A stretch of 64,000 bases of DNA, from positions 558,001 to 622,000 of the forward strand of contig NC_014761.1 in NCBI RefSeq assembly GCF_000183745.1, given 5' to 3'. The DNA is from Oceanithermus profundus DSM 14977. Lineage in GTDB: Bacteria > Deinococcota > Deinococci > Deinococcales > Marinithermaceae. The notes below the pieces were generated by a model. The model was given only the letters and a program-made list of their open reading frames with translations, was not told the origin of the DNA and searched no databases. The position numbers and the translations under genes were made by a program. This document shows, in pieces, positions 41,791-50,931 of this stretch (position 1 is the stretch's first letter; each line of letters begins with the position of its first letter).

Positions 41791-42987
41791 ATGAAGAAAC
41801 TCTGGATGGCAGCCCTGGTGCTGCTGATGGGCATGGCCATGGCTGCGGGACAGATCACCGTCTGGACGCACTTCGGTGGGCCCGAGCTCGAGTTCCTGAA
41901 GGATCAGGCTCAGCGCTACGAGAAGGCGACCGGCGTCAAGGTCCAGGTCGTCGAGGTGCCCTTCGGCGACATCAAGCAGAAGTTCATCCTGGGCGCCCCC
42001 CAGGGCGAGGCGGCCGACCTGGTGGTCACCGTGCCCCACGACTGGGTGGGCGAGATGGCGGCGGCCGGGGTGCTCGAGCCCGTGGGCAAGTACGCCACCC
42101 AGGACTACCTCTCGGGGCTGATGCCGGTGGCCGTGGACGCCTTCAGCTACGGCGGCAAGCTCTTCGGCCTGCCGATGAACGCCGAGTCGGTGGCCCTGAT
42201 CTACAACAAGGACCTGGTCCAGACCCCGCCGGCGACCTGGGACGAGTTCCTGGCCCTCGCGAAGAAGTACACCACCGGCGACACCTTCGGCTTCCTCTAC
42301 GACCTCGGCAACCCCTACTTCAACTACGGTTGGTTCAAGGCCTACGGGGCCTACGTCTTCGGTAAGAATCCCGACGGCAGCCTCAACCCGGGCGACCTGG
42401 GCCTCGGCGGCGAGCCGGGCTACAAGGCGGGCCAGTTCATCAAGGACCTGCGCTACAAGTACGAGCTGATCCCCGAGGGCGTGGACTACGGCGTGGCCGA
42501 CGGCGCCTTCAAGGACGGCGTGCTGGCCATGATCCTCAACGGCCCCTGGGCGCTGGGCGACTACAAGAAGGCCGGGCTCAACTTCGGCATCGCGCCGCTG
42601 CCCGCGCCTCCCGGCGGCGACGCCTGGGGTCCCTTCGTGGGCGTGCAGGGCGTGGTCGTGAACGCCTACTCGAAGAACAAGATCGCCGCGGTGAACTTCG
42701 CCAAGGCGCTCGTCAACCCCGCCAACCAGGTGGCCTTCAACAAGGCCGGCGGCCGCATTCCGGTCTCGCTCGGCGCCCTCGAGCAGCTTAAGGACGATCC
42801 CGTGGTCAAGGGCTTCTCGACCACCATCGCCATGGGCGACCCCATGCCCAACATCCCGGCGATGGGCAAGGTCTGGGGCCCCTGGGGGAACGCGCTCGCG
42901 CTCATCACCCAGAAGCCCGATTCGGACGTGAAGAAGATCATCGACGACATGGTCGCCGAGATCACCAAGGCCATCAAGGGCGAGTAA
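41791..42987 (+). CDS. malE: maltose/maltodextrin ABC transporter substrate-binding protein
   Basis: A 398-residue cluster B binding protein with a signal peptide cleaved near MAMAAGQ and no lipobox Cys, so soluble in the periplasm. Features: ITVWTHFGGPELEFLKDQAQRYEKATGVKV, LMPVAVDAFSYGGKLFGLPMNAESVALIYNKDLV, and GVQGVVVNAYSKNK. It delivers maltose or maltodextrins to MalFG. Good AAGGAGGTGG ribosome site. First gene of malE-malF-malG-GH13-GH13. Confidence 0.93.
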   Translation: MKKLWMAALVLLMGMAMAAGQITVWTHFGGPELEFLKDQAQRYEKATGVKVQVVEVPFGDIKQKFILGAPQGEAADLVVTVPHDWVGEMAAAGVLEPVGKYATQDYLSGLMPVAVDAFSYGGKLFGLPMNAESVALIYNKDLVQTPPATWDEFLALAKKYTTGDTFGFLYDLGNPYFNYGWFKAYGAYVFGKNPDGSLNPGDLGLGGEPGYKAGQFIKDLRYKYELIPEGVDYGVADGAFKDGVLAMILNGPWALGDYKKAGLNFGIAPLPAPPGGDAWGPFVGVQGVVVNAYSKNKIAAVNFAKALVNPANQVAFNKAGGRIPVSLGALEQLKDDPVVKGFSTTIAMGDPMPNIPAMGKVWGPWGNALALITQKPDSDVKKIIDDMVAEITKAIKGE

Positions 42988-42995
42988 GCGAACGC

Positions 42996-43019
42996 GGGGG
43001 CGGCCTCCGGGCCGCCCCC
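42996..43019 (+). terminator. intercistronic hairpin between malE and malF
   Basis: GGGGGCGGCC (42996-43005) pairs with GGCCGCCCCC (43010-43019) around a TCCG loop. There is no T-run, so it probably protects the malE message or partly terminates, giving excess binding protein over permease, as in many ABC operons. Confidence 0.6.
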
Positions 43020-43032
43020 TCTGGGGTCTTCC

Positions 43033-44394
43033 TTGTACCGTCATCCTCCGGGACTTCGTGGTTTCTTGATCGCCGTCGCCCTCTTGGGGGGTGCGATGGT
43101 GATCGCCTTCGCCGCGGGCGCGGCGACCTTCTTCGCGCTCGAGTCCGCCGCCATGGCAGCAGGCCGGCCCGAAGGCGTGCCCAACTGGTGGATCCTGGTC
43201 ACCTCGGTGGCCTTTTTTCTTCCCGTCCTCTTCCTCCTGGGCCGCACCTTCCCCTTCCTCACCGACTGGTACTACCTGCTGCCGGCGATCGTCTTCCTGC
43301 TCGTCTTCACCGTCTACCCGATCGTGCTGACCGTCTACCTGGCCTTCACCGACTACTCGGGGGCCCGGAACGGTTTTCCCGACCGCGCGACCGAGACGGC
43401 GGTCGCCCAGGTGGAGGGGGCCCGCATCACCCTCGCCGCCGACCCGCTCCGGGCGCTCGGCTGCGGCGAGAGCTGCGTGGACGAACGGCTCGAGCTCGTG
43501 GGCGATGGCCACCGGGCGCGCTTCCGGGTGATCGCCGAGGCGGGCTCCACCCTCACCCTCGACCGTACGCCGGCGTTCGCCCCCCGCTACGCCTACCGGG
43601 TCAACGCCTACCACTTCATCGGTTTCAAGAACTTCGTTTTCATCTTCAAGAACGCCTCGAAGGCGCTCTGGCCGGTCTTCGTCTGGAACGTGGTCTTCGC
43701 CGCGTTCACGGTGCTCTCGACCGCGCTGGTGGGCCTGCTGCTGGGCGTGCTGCTGAACAACAAGGACCTCAAACTGCGCAACCTCTACCGGACGCTGCTC
43801 ATCATTTCCTGGGCGCTTCCGGGCGTGATCACCATCCAGATGTGGGTGGCGCTGCTCAACAAACAGTTCGGCGCCATCAACCGGCTCCTGGGGCTCTTGG
43901 GCGTCTACCCGATCCCCTGGCTGCTCGACCCGCTCTGGGCCAAGGTCTCGGTGCTGCTCGTCAACCTCTGGCTGGGCTTCCCCTACATGATGACGGCCAC
44001 GCTGGGGGCGCTTTCGACGATCCCCGACGAGCTCTACGAGGCGGCCAAGGTCGACGGGGCCAACGCGCTCGACGCTTTCCAGTACATCACCCTGCCGCTC
44101 CTCAAGACCGCCTTCGTCCCCATCCTGCTGGCTTCCTTCGCCTTCAACTTCAACAACTTCAACGTCATCTACCTGCTCACCGGCGGCGGGCCCGCCACCG
44201 AGGGGCAGCTCTCCACCGCCCAGGCGACGGACATCCTCATCTCCTGGGCCTACAAGACGGCCTTTCGCTCCGAGGGGCAGTCGGCCTACGGCCTGGGGGC
44301 GGCGATCAGCCTGGTCATCTTCGTGCTTACCGTGGGCATCAGCCTGGTCAACTTCCGCGTGAGCGGCGCCCTGCGTGAGGAGGGACGGCGGTGA
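43033..44394 (+). CDS. malF: maltodextrin ABC transporter permease MalF
   Basis: A permease of about 453 residues with eight or so membrane helices. It has a MalF-style extracytoplasmic loop (about residues 115-190) between early helices and the EAA loop EAAKVDGANALDAFQYITLPLL that contacts the ATPase. The start is uncertain: I used the TTG at 43033 after the hairpin, but a later TTG is possible. Its stop overlaps the malG start. Confidence 0.88.
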   Translation: MYRHPPGLRGFLIAVALLGGAMVIAFAAGAATFFALESAAMAAGRPEGVPNWWILVTSVAFFLPVLFLLGRTFPFLTDWYYLLPAIVFLLVFTVYPIVLTVYLAFTDYSGARNGFPDRATETAVAQVEGARITLAADPLRALGCGESCVDERLELVGDGHRARFRVIAEAGSTLTLDRTPAFAPRYAYRVNAYHFIGFKNFVFIFKNASKALWPVFVWNVVFAAFTVLSTALVGLLLGVLLNNKDLKLRNLYRTLLIISWALPGVITIQMWVALLNKQFGAINRLLGLLGVYPIPWLLDPLWAKVSVLLVNLWLGFPYMMTATLGALSTIPDELYEAAKVDGANALDAFQYITLPLLKTAFVPILLASFAFNFNNFNVIYLLTGGGPATEGQLSTAQATDILISWAYKTAFRSEGQSAYGLGAAISLVIFVLTVGISLVNFRVSGALREEGRR

Positions 44395-45905
44395 GCCGGC
44401 GCGCCTGGGGGGCCTTCGCGGGCCTGCTGCTCGCCTACCTGGCGGCGCAGTGGGCGTTCTTCGCGGCCCGCGGCCTGCGCCCCGACAGCTTCCTGATCTA
44501 CGGCTTCGAGCGCGGCGACTGGGGGCTGGCCCTGGGCTTCGCCCTCGCGGTGCTGGTTCTGGGCCTGGGGGTCCGGAGCTGGATCGGACGGCCGGGCGGC
44601 CTGCAGCTCGTGCTCTGGACCCTGGGCCTCGCCGAGCTGGGAGCCTACACCTGGGGTCTCGGCATCGAGCTGGCCGGGCGGGTGCAGCCCAAACCCGCCT
44701 TTGGGGCGGTCTTCGTCCCCGGCGGCTGGCGCTACGTGCTGGCGGGTTACGCCGCGGCGGTCGTCTTCCTCTTCGTCTACAGCTGGGCCGTCATCAAAGT
44801 GGGCAACTACCTCACCGGCCGGCGGCGGCCGGTCGGGCCGCTCTTCGGTCAGGCGCTCACCCACCTCTTCCTCTGGACCCTGGTCGTCCTCGTCTACTAT
44901 CCGGTGATGCAGGTGGTCAGCGCCTCGCTCGACCCCCGCAACAACCTCTTCAGCTTCCGCAAGGTGGAGAGCAGCTGGCTCTTGGTGCGGGCCAAGGTGC
45001 TGCCGGCACTCGATCAGGTCAGCTGGGCGAACTACGCCAAGCTGGTCGACGGGGTGGTGATCTACCCCTGGCAGTGGGGGGTGCTGGCGCTCGCGCTGGC
45101 CCTCTTGCTGGCGGCGCTGGGGCTCGCCGCGGCGGCCCGGCGGCGCGGCGGCGAGGCGCTCAAAGTGTGGCACGGCCGCGCACTCTTCGGCTTCGCGGCG
45201 GCGCTCTTCGTGCTCGTCGTCTTCCTCAGCCCCGACCAGTTCACCGGCACCGGCACCGAGAGCAAGTTCCTGCTCTGGGTGCGCAACACCCTGCTGGTCT
45301 CGGGCTCGAGCGGCCTTCTGGCCATCGCCCTGACGGCCACGGCCGGTTACGCCTTTGCCCGCTTCGACTTCCCGGGGCGCTACCCGACGCTGCTCACCTT
45401 CATCTTCATCCAGATGTTCCCCGGCTTCCTGGCGCTGGTGGCCATCTACTACCTGCTCAGCTGGCTCGACCTGCTGAACACCTTCACCGGCCTCTTGCTC
45501 GCCTATTCGGGCGGGATCATCAGCTTTGGAAGCTGGGTCTACAAGGGCTACGTCGAAAGCCTGGGGCGCAGCCTGGAGGAGGCGGCCTACATCGACGGCG
45601 CCACCCGCTGGCAGGCCTTCACCCGCATCGTGCTGCCGCTTTCGGCGCCGATGTTCGTCTTCATCTTCCTGCTCCAGTTCGTGGGCACCTACTCCGAGTT
45701 CATTATGGCCAACCTGGTGCTCACCGGCGTGGACAAGTGGACGGTGGGCCTGGGGCTCTACAGCTTCACCACCGGCCAGTTCTCGACCAAGTGGGGGCTG
45801 TTCGCCGCCGCCAGCGTGCTCGGCTCGCTGCCCATCCTGCTCATCTTTTACGGCTTCCAGCAGTACTTTGTCTCCGGTTACACCGCCGGCGCGGTCAAGG
45901 AATGA
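44391..45905 (+). CDS. malG: maltodextrin ABC transporter permease MalG, enlarged
   Basis: A 504-residue permease, much longer than E. coli MalG (296). An N-terminal extension of about 160 residues carries three to four extra helices. A further insert with two helices (about residues 225-280) splits the first core loop, and the core then resumes (LLVSGSSGLLAIALTATAGYAFARFDFPGRYP) with the EAA loop EEAAYIDGATRWQAFTRIVLPL. GTG start overlaps the malF stop. Confidence 0.88.
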   Translation: MSRRAWGAFAGLLLAYLAAQWAFFAARGLRPDSFLIYGFERGDWGLALGFALAVLVLGLGVRSWIGRPGGLQLVLWTLGLAELGAYTWGLGIELAGRVQPKPAFGAVFVPGGWRYVLAGYAAAVVFLFVYSWAVIKVGNYLTGRRRPVGPLFGQALTHLFLWTLVVLVYYPVMQVVSASLDPRNNLFSFRKVESSWLLVRAKVLPALDQVSWANYAKLVDGVVIYPWQWGVLALALALLLAALGLAAAARRRGGEALKVWHGRALFGFAAALFVLVVFLSPDQFTGTGTESKFLLWVRNTLLVSGSSGLLAIALTATAGYAFARFDFPGRYPTLLTFIFIQMFPGFLALVAIYYLLSWLDLLNTFTGLLLAYSGGIISFGSWVYKGYVESLGRSLEEAAYIDGATRWQAFTRIVLPLSAPMFVFIFLLQFVGTYSEFIMANLVLTGVDKWTVGLGLYSFTTGQFSTKWGLFAAASVLGSLPILLIFYGFQQYFVSGYTAGAVKE

Positions 45906-47644
45906 ACTACCACGACCACGACCCCGACTGCATCGACCCCCTGGTGCCCGAGCTGGGGGGCGAGGTGCGCCTTCGCGTGCGCACCGCGGCCCGCCGCGGG
46001 CAGCTCGTCTACCTGCACCACGGCGAGCTGGTGCGGCTCGAGCTGACCCCGGTCGCCGGCGGGCTGGAGGCGCGGGTGCCGGTGGTGGAGCCGGTGCTGC
46101 GCTACGCCTTCTTCCTGGAGGGCCGCTTCTTCGGCAGCCACGGCGACGAGGGCGCGCTGCCGCGCTACGACCGCTTCTTCCACCTGCTTACCGCCCCGGG
46201 CGTGCCCGACTGGGCCGCGGGGCGGGTCTTCTACCAGATCTTTCCCGACCGGTTCCGAAACGGCCGGCCCGAGCTAAGCCCGCGTTCGGGCGAGTGGAAG
46301 TACCAGGGCAAGCCGATCGTGGCCAAACCCTGGGGCGCGCCGCCCGATCCGGCGCAGGGCGCGCGCGAGTTCTACGGCGGCGACCTCTGGGGCGTGGTCG
46401 AGGCGCTCGACTACCTGGACGATCTGGGCGTCGGTGGCCTTTACCTGACGCCCATCTTCAAGAGCCCTTCGAGCCACCGCTACGACACCGAGGACTACCA
46501 CCAGATCGACCCCCACCTGGGCGGCCGGGCGGCCTTCGACGCCCTCGTCGAAGGCCTGCACCGGCGCGGCATGAAGCTGGTGCTCGACGGCGTCTTCAAC
46601 CACACCGGCGACCGCTTCTTCGGCTTCCAGGAGGCGCTAGAGAGCCCCCACTCGCCCTGGCGCGAGGCCTTCACCTTCCTTCCGGGCGGCCACTACGCCG
46701 CCTTCTTCGGGGTGCCGACGCTGCCCAAGCTGAACTACGCCAGCGAGCTGGTCTGGCGCTACTTCGTCACCGGACCCGACGCGGTGGTGCGCTACTGGAT
46801 CCGCGCCGGCGCCGACGGCTGGCGGCTCGACGTGGCCCAGCAGATCGGCGAGGGGGCCACCGACCGGGGCAACGCCCGGGTGCTGCGGGCCATCAAGGAG
46901 GCGGCCCGGGCCGAGGACCCCGGGGCCTACGTCTTCGGCGAGCTGGCCTTCGACACCGTACCCTACTTGCGCGCGCACACCCTCGACGGGGCGATGCACT
47001 ACGCCGGCTTCGCCAATCCGCTGCTCGAGTGGCTGGGCGGGCGCGACTGGTACGGCCATCCGGTGCGCACCGGCGCGGCCGAGGTCTGGCGGGCGCTGTG
47101 GGACCACTACGCCGCCCTGCCGCTGGGGGTGCGCCAGGCGATGTACACCCTGATCGGCTCCCACGACGTGCCCCGGCCGTTGTGGCGGTTGCGGGGCGAC
47201 GTGGAGAAGCTGAAGCTGCTCTTCGGGGTGCTGCTGACGTTCCCCGGCGCGCCCGGCATCTACTACGGCGACGAGATCGGCCTCGACCAGGCCAACCCGT
47301 ACGACGAATGGCGCGGCGACCCGCTGAACCGCGGTACCTTCCCCTGGGAGCCGGAGCGCTGGAACGAGGACGTGCGCGGCTGGGTGCGGCGGCTGGTGCG
47401 GCTGCGCCGGGAGCGCGTGGAGCTGCGCCGCGGGGGGCTCTTGCCGCTCGCGGGGCCCGAGGGGGCGCTGGCCTACCGGCGGCGCTACCGCGGGCGCGAG
47501 CTGTGGGTGCTGGCCGCGCCCGAGCCGGTGCGCTGGCGCCTGCCGCGGGCGCGCGAGCTCGTTGCGGAACGGGAAGTGGAAGGCGAGTTGGAGTGGCGGG
47601 GCATGCTGGTGCTCGAGCCGCTGGAAGGAGGAGGGGATGCGTAA
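45902..47644 (+). CDS. GH13 neopullulanase/cyclomaltodextrinase-like enzyme (cytoplasmic)
   Basis: A 580-residue alpha-amylase family enzyme without signal peptide. An N-terminal beta domain (residues 1-105) precedes the barrel: LDGVFNHTGD, nucleophile in DGWRLDVAQQIG, acid in YVFGELAFD, and LIGSHDVPRPL. The N-domain and YQIFPDRFRNG segment match maltogenic amylase, neopullulanase and cyclomaltodextrinase. It would break imported maltodextrins to glucose and maltose. The ATG overlaps the malG stop. Confidence 0.9.
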   Translation: MNYHDHDPDCIDPLVPELGGEVRLRVRTAARRGQLVYLHHGELVRLELTPVAGGLEARVPVVEPVLRYAFFLEGRFFGSHGDEGALPRYDRFFHLLTAPGVPDWAAGRVFYQIFPDRFRNGRPELSPRSGEWKYQGKPIVAKPWGAPPDPAQGAREFYGGDLWGVVEALDYLDDLGVGGLYLTPIFKSPSSHRYDTEDYHQIDPHLGGRAAFDALVEGLHRRGMKLVLDGVFNHTGDRFFGFQEALESPHSPWREAFTFLPGGHYAAFFGVPTLPKLNYASELVWRYFVTGPDAVVRYWIRAGADGWRLDVAQQIGEGATDRGNARVLRAIKEAARAEDPGAYVFGELAFDTVPYLRAHTLDGAMHYAGFANPLLEWLGGRDWYGHPVRTGAAEVWRALWDHYAALPLGVRQAMYTLIGSHDVPRPLWRLRGDVEKLKLLFGVLLTFPGAPGIYYGDEIGLDQANPYDEWRGDPLNRGTFPWEPERWNEDVRGWVRRLVRLRRERVELRRGGLLPLAGPEGALAYRRRYRGRELWVLAAPEPVRWRLPRARELVAEREVEGELEWRGMLVLEPLEGGGDA

Positions 47645-49772
47645 ACTCATCACGTTCTTGCTGGTGCTGGTTCTGGGTCTGGCCCTGGCCGTCAAGGTGA
47701 CCTTCAAGTACACGCCGCCGCCGGGGCTGGCGGTGGACTCGGTCAGCCTGCGCGGCAGCTTCAACAACTGGGGCGAAACGCCGATGCAGCCCCAGCCCGA
47801 CGGTTCCTGGGCGGTGACCCTCGACCTCGACCCGGGCGAATACACCTACAAGTTCTTCATCAACGGCCAGTGGCCGAAGGACATGTGCGACGACCCCACC
47901 TTCGGCCGTCCCATGGTCGACCCGACCGCCGACGGCTGCACCGACGACGGTTTCGGCGGCCAGAACGCGGTGCGCATCGTGGAAGCTCCGGTCGTCAAGA
48001 AGGCCAGCGGACCGGTGGAGCTCGCCTTCGAGCACGACCCCGCCCAGGCGCGCTACCTCTCGGTGGCCGACGGCCGGCTGGCCGTGCGTTTTTCGGCCGG
48101 GGCGGGCAGCGTAGCGAGCGCGGAGCTGATCGCCGGGGACGCGCGCTACGAGATGTACCCGCAGCTCGAGGCACGGGGGCGGGCGTTCTGGCGCGTCAGC
48201 CTGCCCGACGCGCCTACGAGCTACCGCATCCACGTGGTCCAAACGGACGGGCGCGAGGCCACCTTCGGCCCCTTTACCTACGGCGGGCAGGCCTTCCGCG
48301 GCCTCGACTGGGTGGGCGAGCGGGTGGGCTACCAGATCTTCCCGGAGCGTTTCAGGAACGGCGAGCCGGGCAACGATGAGCTGGCGCTGGCCAGCGACGA
48401 GTACATCTTCAACGCCCGGTGGCGGCGGCTCGACCCCGAGAACAAGCCCTTCCTCTCGCCCTGGAACGGACCGGTCACGCCGCAGCTCTGCTGCCACCAG
48501 TACTTCGGCGGCGACCTTACCGGCGTGATCCAAAAGCTCGACTACCTGGCCCGTCAGGGGGTGGGGCTCGTCTACCTGAACCCCGTCTTCGACTCGGGAT
48601 CGGCCCATGGCTACGACACCCACGACTACCTCAAGGTCTCGCCCAAGTTCGGCGACAAGGCCGTGCTGCGGGTCCTCCTCGACGGGGCCCACGCCCGCGG
48701 CATCAAGGTGCTCTTCGACTTCGTGCCCAATCACACCGGGCTGGGTTTCTGGGCCTTCCGCGACGTGGTGAGGCGCGGCCCCAACTCGCCCTACTGGAAC
48801 TGGTACTTCATCAAGAAGTGGCCCTTCGAGCCGGGCGACGCCAGCGCCTACGAGGCCTGGTGGAACATCGGCAGCCTGCCCAAACTGAACACCGGCAACC
48901 CCGCGGTGCGGCGGTACCTGCTCGAGGTGGCGAAGTACTGGATCCGCTTCGGCTTCGACGGCGTTCGGGTGGACGTTCCGGGCGACCTCATCGACGCCCA
49001 CGGCTTCTTCGCCGAGATGCGGCGCGAGCTCAAGAAGGTCAACCCCGAGGCCTACCTGGTGGCCGAGATCTGGCAGGCCGACGCCAGCTGGCTCGAGGGG
49101 GACGAGTTCGACAGCCTGATGAACTACGCCCTGGGCCGCGGCGCGATCCTCAAGTACGCCAAGGGCAAGCCGGCGGCGTTCGCCAACGGCAAGCGCGCGC
49201 TGCGGGAGATGAGCCAGGTCTACGCGGTGCTGCCGGAGGCGGCGACCGACATGGGCTTCAACCTCATCGACTCGCACGACACCAGCCGCCTGCTCACCGA
49301 CCTGGGCGGAGGAAAGTTCGGCCAGCAGCCCTCGCCCGAGGGGTTGGCGCGGCAGCGTCTGGCGACGGCGATCCTCTACACGCTGCCCGGCGTGCCGGTG
49401 CACTTCCAGGGCGACGAGTGCGCCTTCGTGGGCGAGAAGGACCCCTACGACAAGCAGCGCTACCCCCTGCAGTGGGAGCGCTGCGACGCCGAGATGCAGG
49501 CCTTCTACCGCGGGCTGGCGACGTTGAAGGAAAGCCTGCCCGCCTTCGATACCGCCGTCTGGCGCGCCTACCTGGGCGAGGGGCCGCTTCTCGGTTTCTA
49601 CCGCGGCGAGCCCGGCCCCGGAGAGGTGCTGGCGCTTTTCAACAACTCCACGGAGCCCCAGACCGCGCCGCTGCCCCCGGGCGCCTGGCAGGACGTGCAG
49701 ACCCGGCGGACCTACCGCAAACAGGTGCCGCTCGAGCCGCTGGGGTGGCGCTACCTGCGCCACCGCCCCTGA
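47637..49772 (+). CDS. secreted GH13 alpha-amylase/pullulanase-like enzyme
   Basis: A 711-residue exported enzyme. Signal peptide RKLITFLLVLVLGLALA, then a CBM48/AMPK-like starch-binding domain (VSLRGSFNNWGETPM; YTYKFFINGQW), an intermediate beta domain and a GH13 barrel with FDFVPNHTG, nucleophile in GVRVDVPGDLI, acid in LVAEIWQ and LIDSHDTSRL. It should attack starch or glycogen outside the cytoplasm and feed MalE. The ATG has GGAGGAGGGG and overlaps the previous gene by 8 bp. Confidence 0.9.
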   Translation: MRKLITFLLVLVLGLALAVKVTFKYTPPPGLAVDSVSLRGSFNNWGETPMQPQPDGSWAVTLDLDPGEYTYKFFINGQWPKDMCDDPTFGRPMVDPTADGCTDDGFGGQNAVRIVEAPVVKKASGPVELAFEHDPAQARYLSVADGRLAVRFSAGAGSVASAELIAGDARYEMYPQLEARGRAFWRVSLPDAPTSYRIHVVQTDGREATFGPFTYGGQAFRGLDWVGERVGYQIFPERFRNGEPGNDELALASDEYIFNARWRRLDPENKPFLSPWNGPVTPQLCCHQYFGGDLTGVIQKLDYLARQGVGLVYLNPVFDSGSAHGYDTHDYLKVSPKFGDKAVLRVLLDGAHARGIKVLFDFVPNHTGLGFWAFRDVVRRGPNSPYWNWYFIKKWPFEPGDASAYEAWWNIGSLPKLNTGNPAVRRYLLEVAKYWIRFGFDGVRVDVPGDLIDAHGFFAEMRRELKKVNPEAYLVAEIWQADASWLEGDEFDSLMNYALGRGAILKYAKGKPAAFANGKRALREMSQVYAVLPEAATDMGFNLIDSHDTSRLLTDLGGGKFGQQPSPEGLARQRLATAILYTLPGVPVHFQGDECAFVGEKDPYDKQRYPLQWERCDAEMQAFYRGLATLKESLPAFDTAVWRAYLGEGPLLGFYRGEPGPGEVLALFNNSTEPQTAPLPPGAWQDVQTRRTYRKQVPLEPLGWRYLRHRP

Positions 49773-49788
49773 CGCGGACCGAACGCAG

Positions 49789-49817
49789 CGAGGGGGCGGC
49801 CACGAGCCGCCCCCTCG
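49789..49817. terminator. terminator of the maltodextrin operon
   Basis: A perfect 12-bp stem CGAGGGGGCGGC / GCCGCCCCCTCG with loop CACGA lies between convergent genes, just past the amylase stop. The tail is T-poor on both strands. Confidence 0.65.
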
Positions 49818-49836
49818 AAGCCTTCCCGAGGGGGCG

Positions 49837-50850
49837 CTAGATCGTGAAGCGGCCCGCGAGCCAGTGCACCAGCAGGTAGCCCCCGCCCAGCAGCCAGACG
49901 TACATCGCGCCCGCCAGCAGCAAGGGCTTCGCGCCGGCCTGGCGGAACTTGTCCAGTCCCGTTTCCATGCCCAGCGCGGTCATGGCCATGGTGAGCAGGA
50001 AGGTGTCGAGTACGTTGATCTCGCGCACCCAGGCGTCCGGCAGCCAGTGCAGCGAGTGGAACGCCGCCACGCCCACGAAGTAGACCGCGAACCAAGGCAC
50101 CTTCACCCGGCCGCGGCTCCTCACGGCCACGCCCAGCATCAGCAGCAGCGGCACCAGCAGCATCACCCGGGTCATCTTGACGATGACGGCGCTGTCCGTG
50201 GCGGCCGGGCTCACCGCGCTGCCGGCGCCCACGACCTGCGCCACCTCGTGAACCGTGGCCCCGACGTAGAGCCCGTAGGCGGCGGGGTCCATCTGCAGCA
50301 CGCCGGCGCGAAACAGCAGGGGGTAGAGGAACATCGAAAGGGTGCCGAAAAGAACGACGGTGCCCACCGCCACCGCGCTCTTGTAGGGTTTGGCGTCGAG
50401 CGTGGCCTCGGTGGCCAGCACCGCCGCCGCGCCGCAGACCGAGGAACCCGAAGCGGTCAGCAGGGTGGTGTCCCGGTCCATACGCAGCAGCCGCACCCCC
50501 ACGAAGGCGCCGATCAGAAAGGTGGTGGCGAGCATGAAGGTCGACACAATCAGGCCCGGAGCCCCCACCTGGGCGATTTGCTGGAAGGTAATGCGAAAAC
50601 CGTAGAGCACCACGGCAAGGCGCAGCAGCGTCTTGGCGGAGAACTGGATGCCCGGCACCCAGGTTGCGGGCAGGTGGCCCCGCAGGGTGTTTGCGTAGAA
50701 CATGCCCAGGACGATGCCGACGATCAGCGGACTGAGCCGCAGTGCGGCGACCGGAGGCCAGGCGCTGATCTGAAAGGCAGCGAGCGAAAATAGCGCGACG
50801 AAGAGAAGGCCGTGGAAGGTGTGCGGGGCGTTTTGGCGGCTAAACGGCAT
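49837..50850 (-). CDS. YeiH/UPF0324 family membrane protein
   Basis: A 337-residue protein with about ten helices and the UPF0324 (YeiH) signatures LSPLIVGIVLGMFYANT, LLRLAVVLYGFRITFQQI, ASGSSVCGAAAVLATE, and YVGATVHEVAQVVGAG. Family members are annotated as putative sulfate or sulfonate exporters. The ATG at 50850 has AGGAGG upstream; an earlier in-frame start has none. Confidence 0.88.
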   Translation of the reverse strand: MPFSRQNAPHTFHGLLFVALFSLAAFQISAWPPVAALRLSPLIVGIVLGMFYANTLRGHLPATWVPGIQFSAKTLLRLAVVLYGFRITFQQIAQVGAPGLIVSTFMLATTFLIGAFVGVRLLRMDRDTTLLTASGSSVCGAAAVLATEATLDAKPYKSAVAVGTVVLFGTLSMFLYPLLFRAGVLQMDPAAYGLYVGATVHEVAQVVGAGSAVSPAATDSAVIVKMTRVMLLVPLLLMLGVAVRSRGRVKVPWFAVYFVGVAAFHSLHWLPDAWVREINVLDTFLLTMAMTALGMETGLDKFRQAGAKPLLLAGAMYVWLLGGGYLLVHWLAGRFTI

Positions 50851-50931
50851 GGTGCAAGTCCTCCTGCATACCCGCAAAGCATAACGCCGGAGGCCTCAAC
50901 GAAAGGTCAACGCAGCCCGTAGAATCGACGG

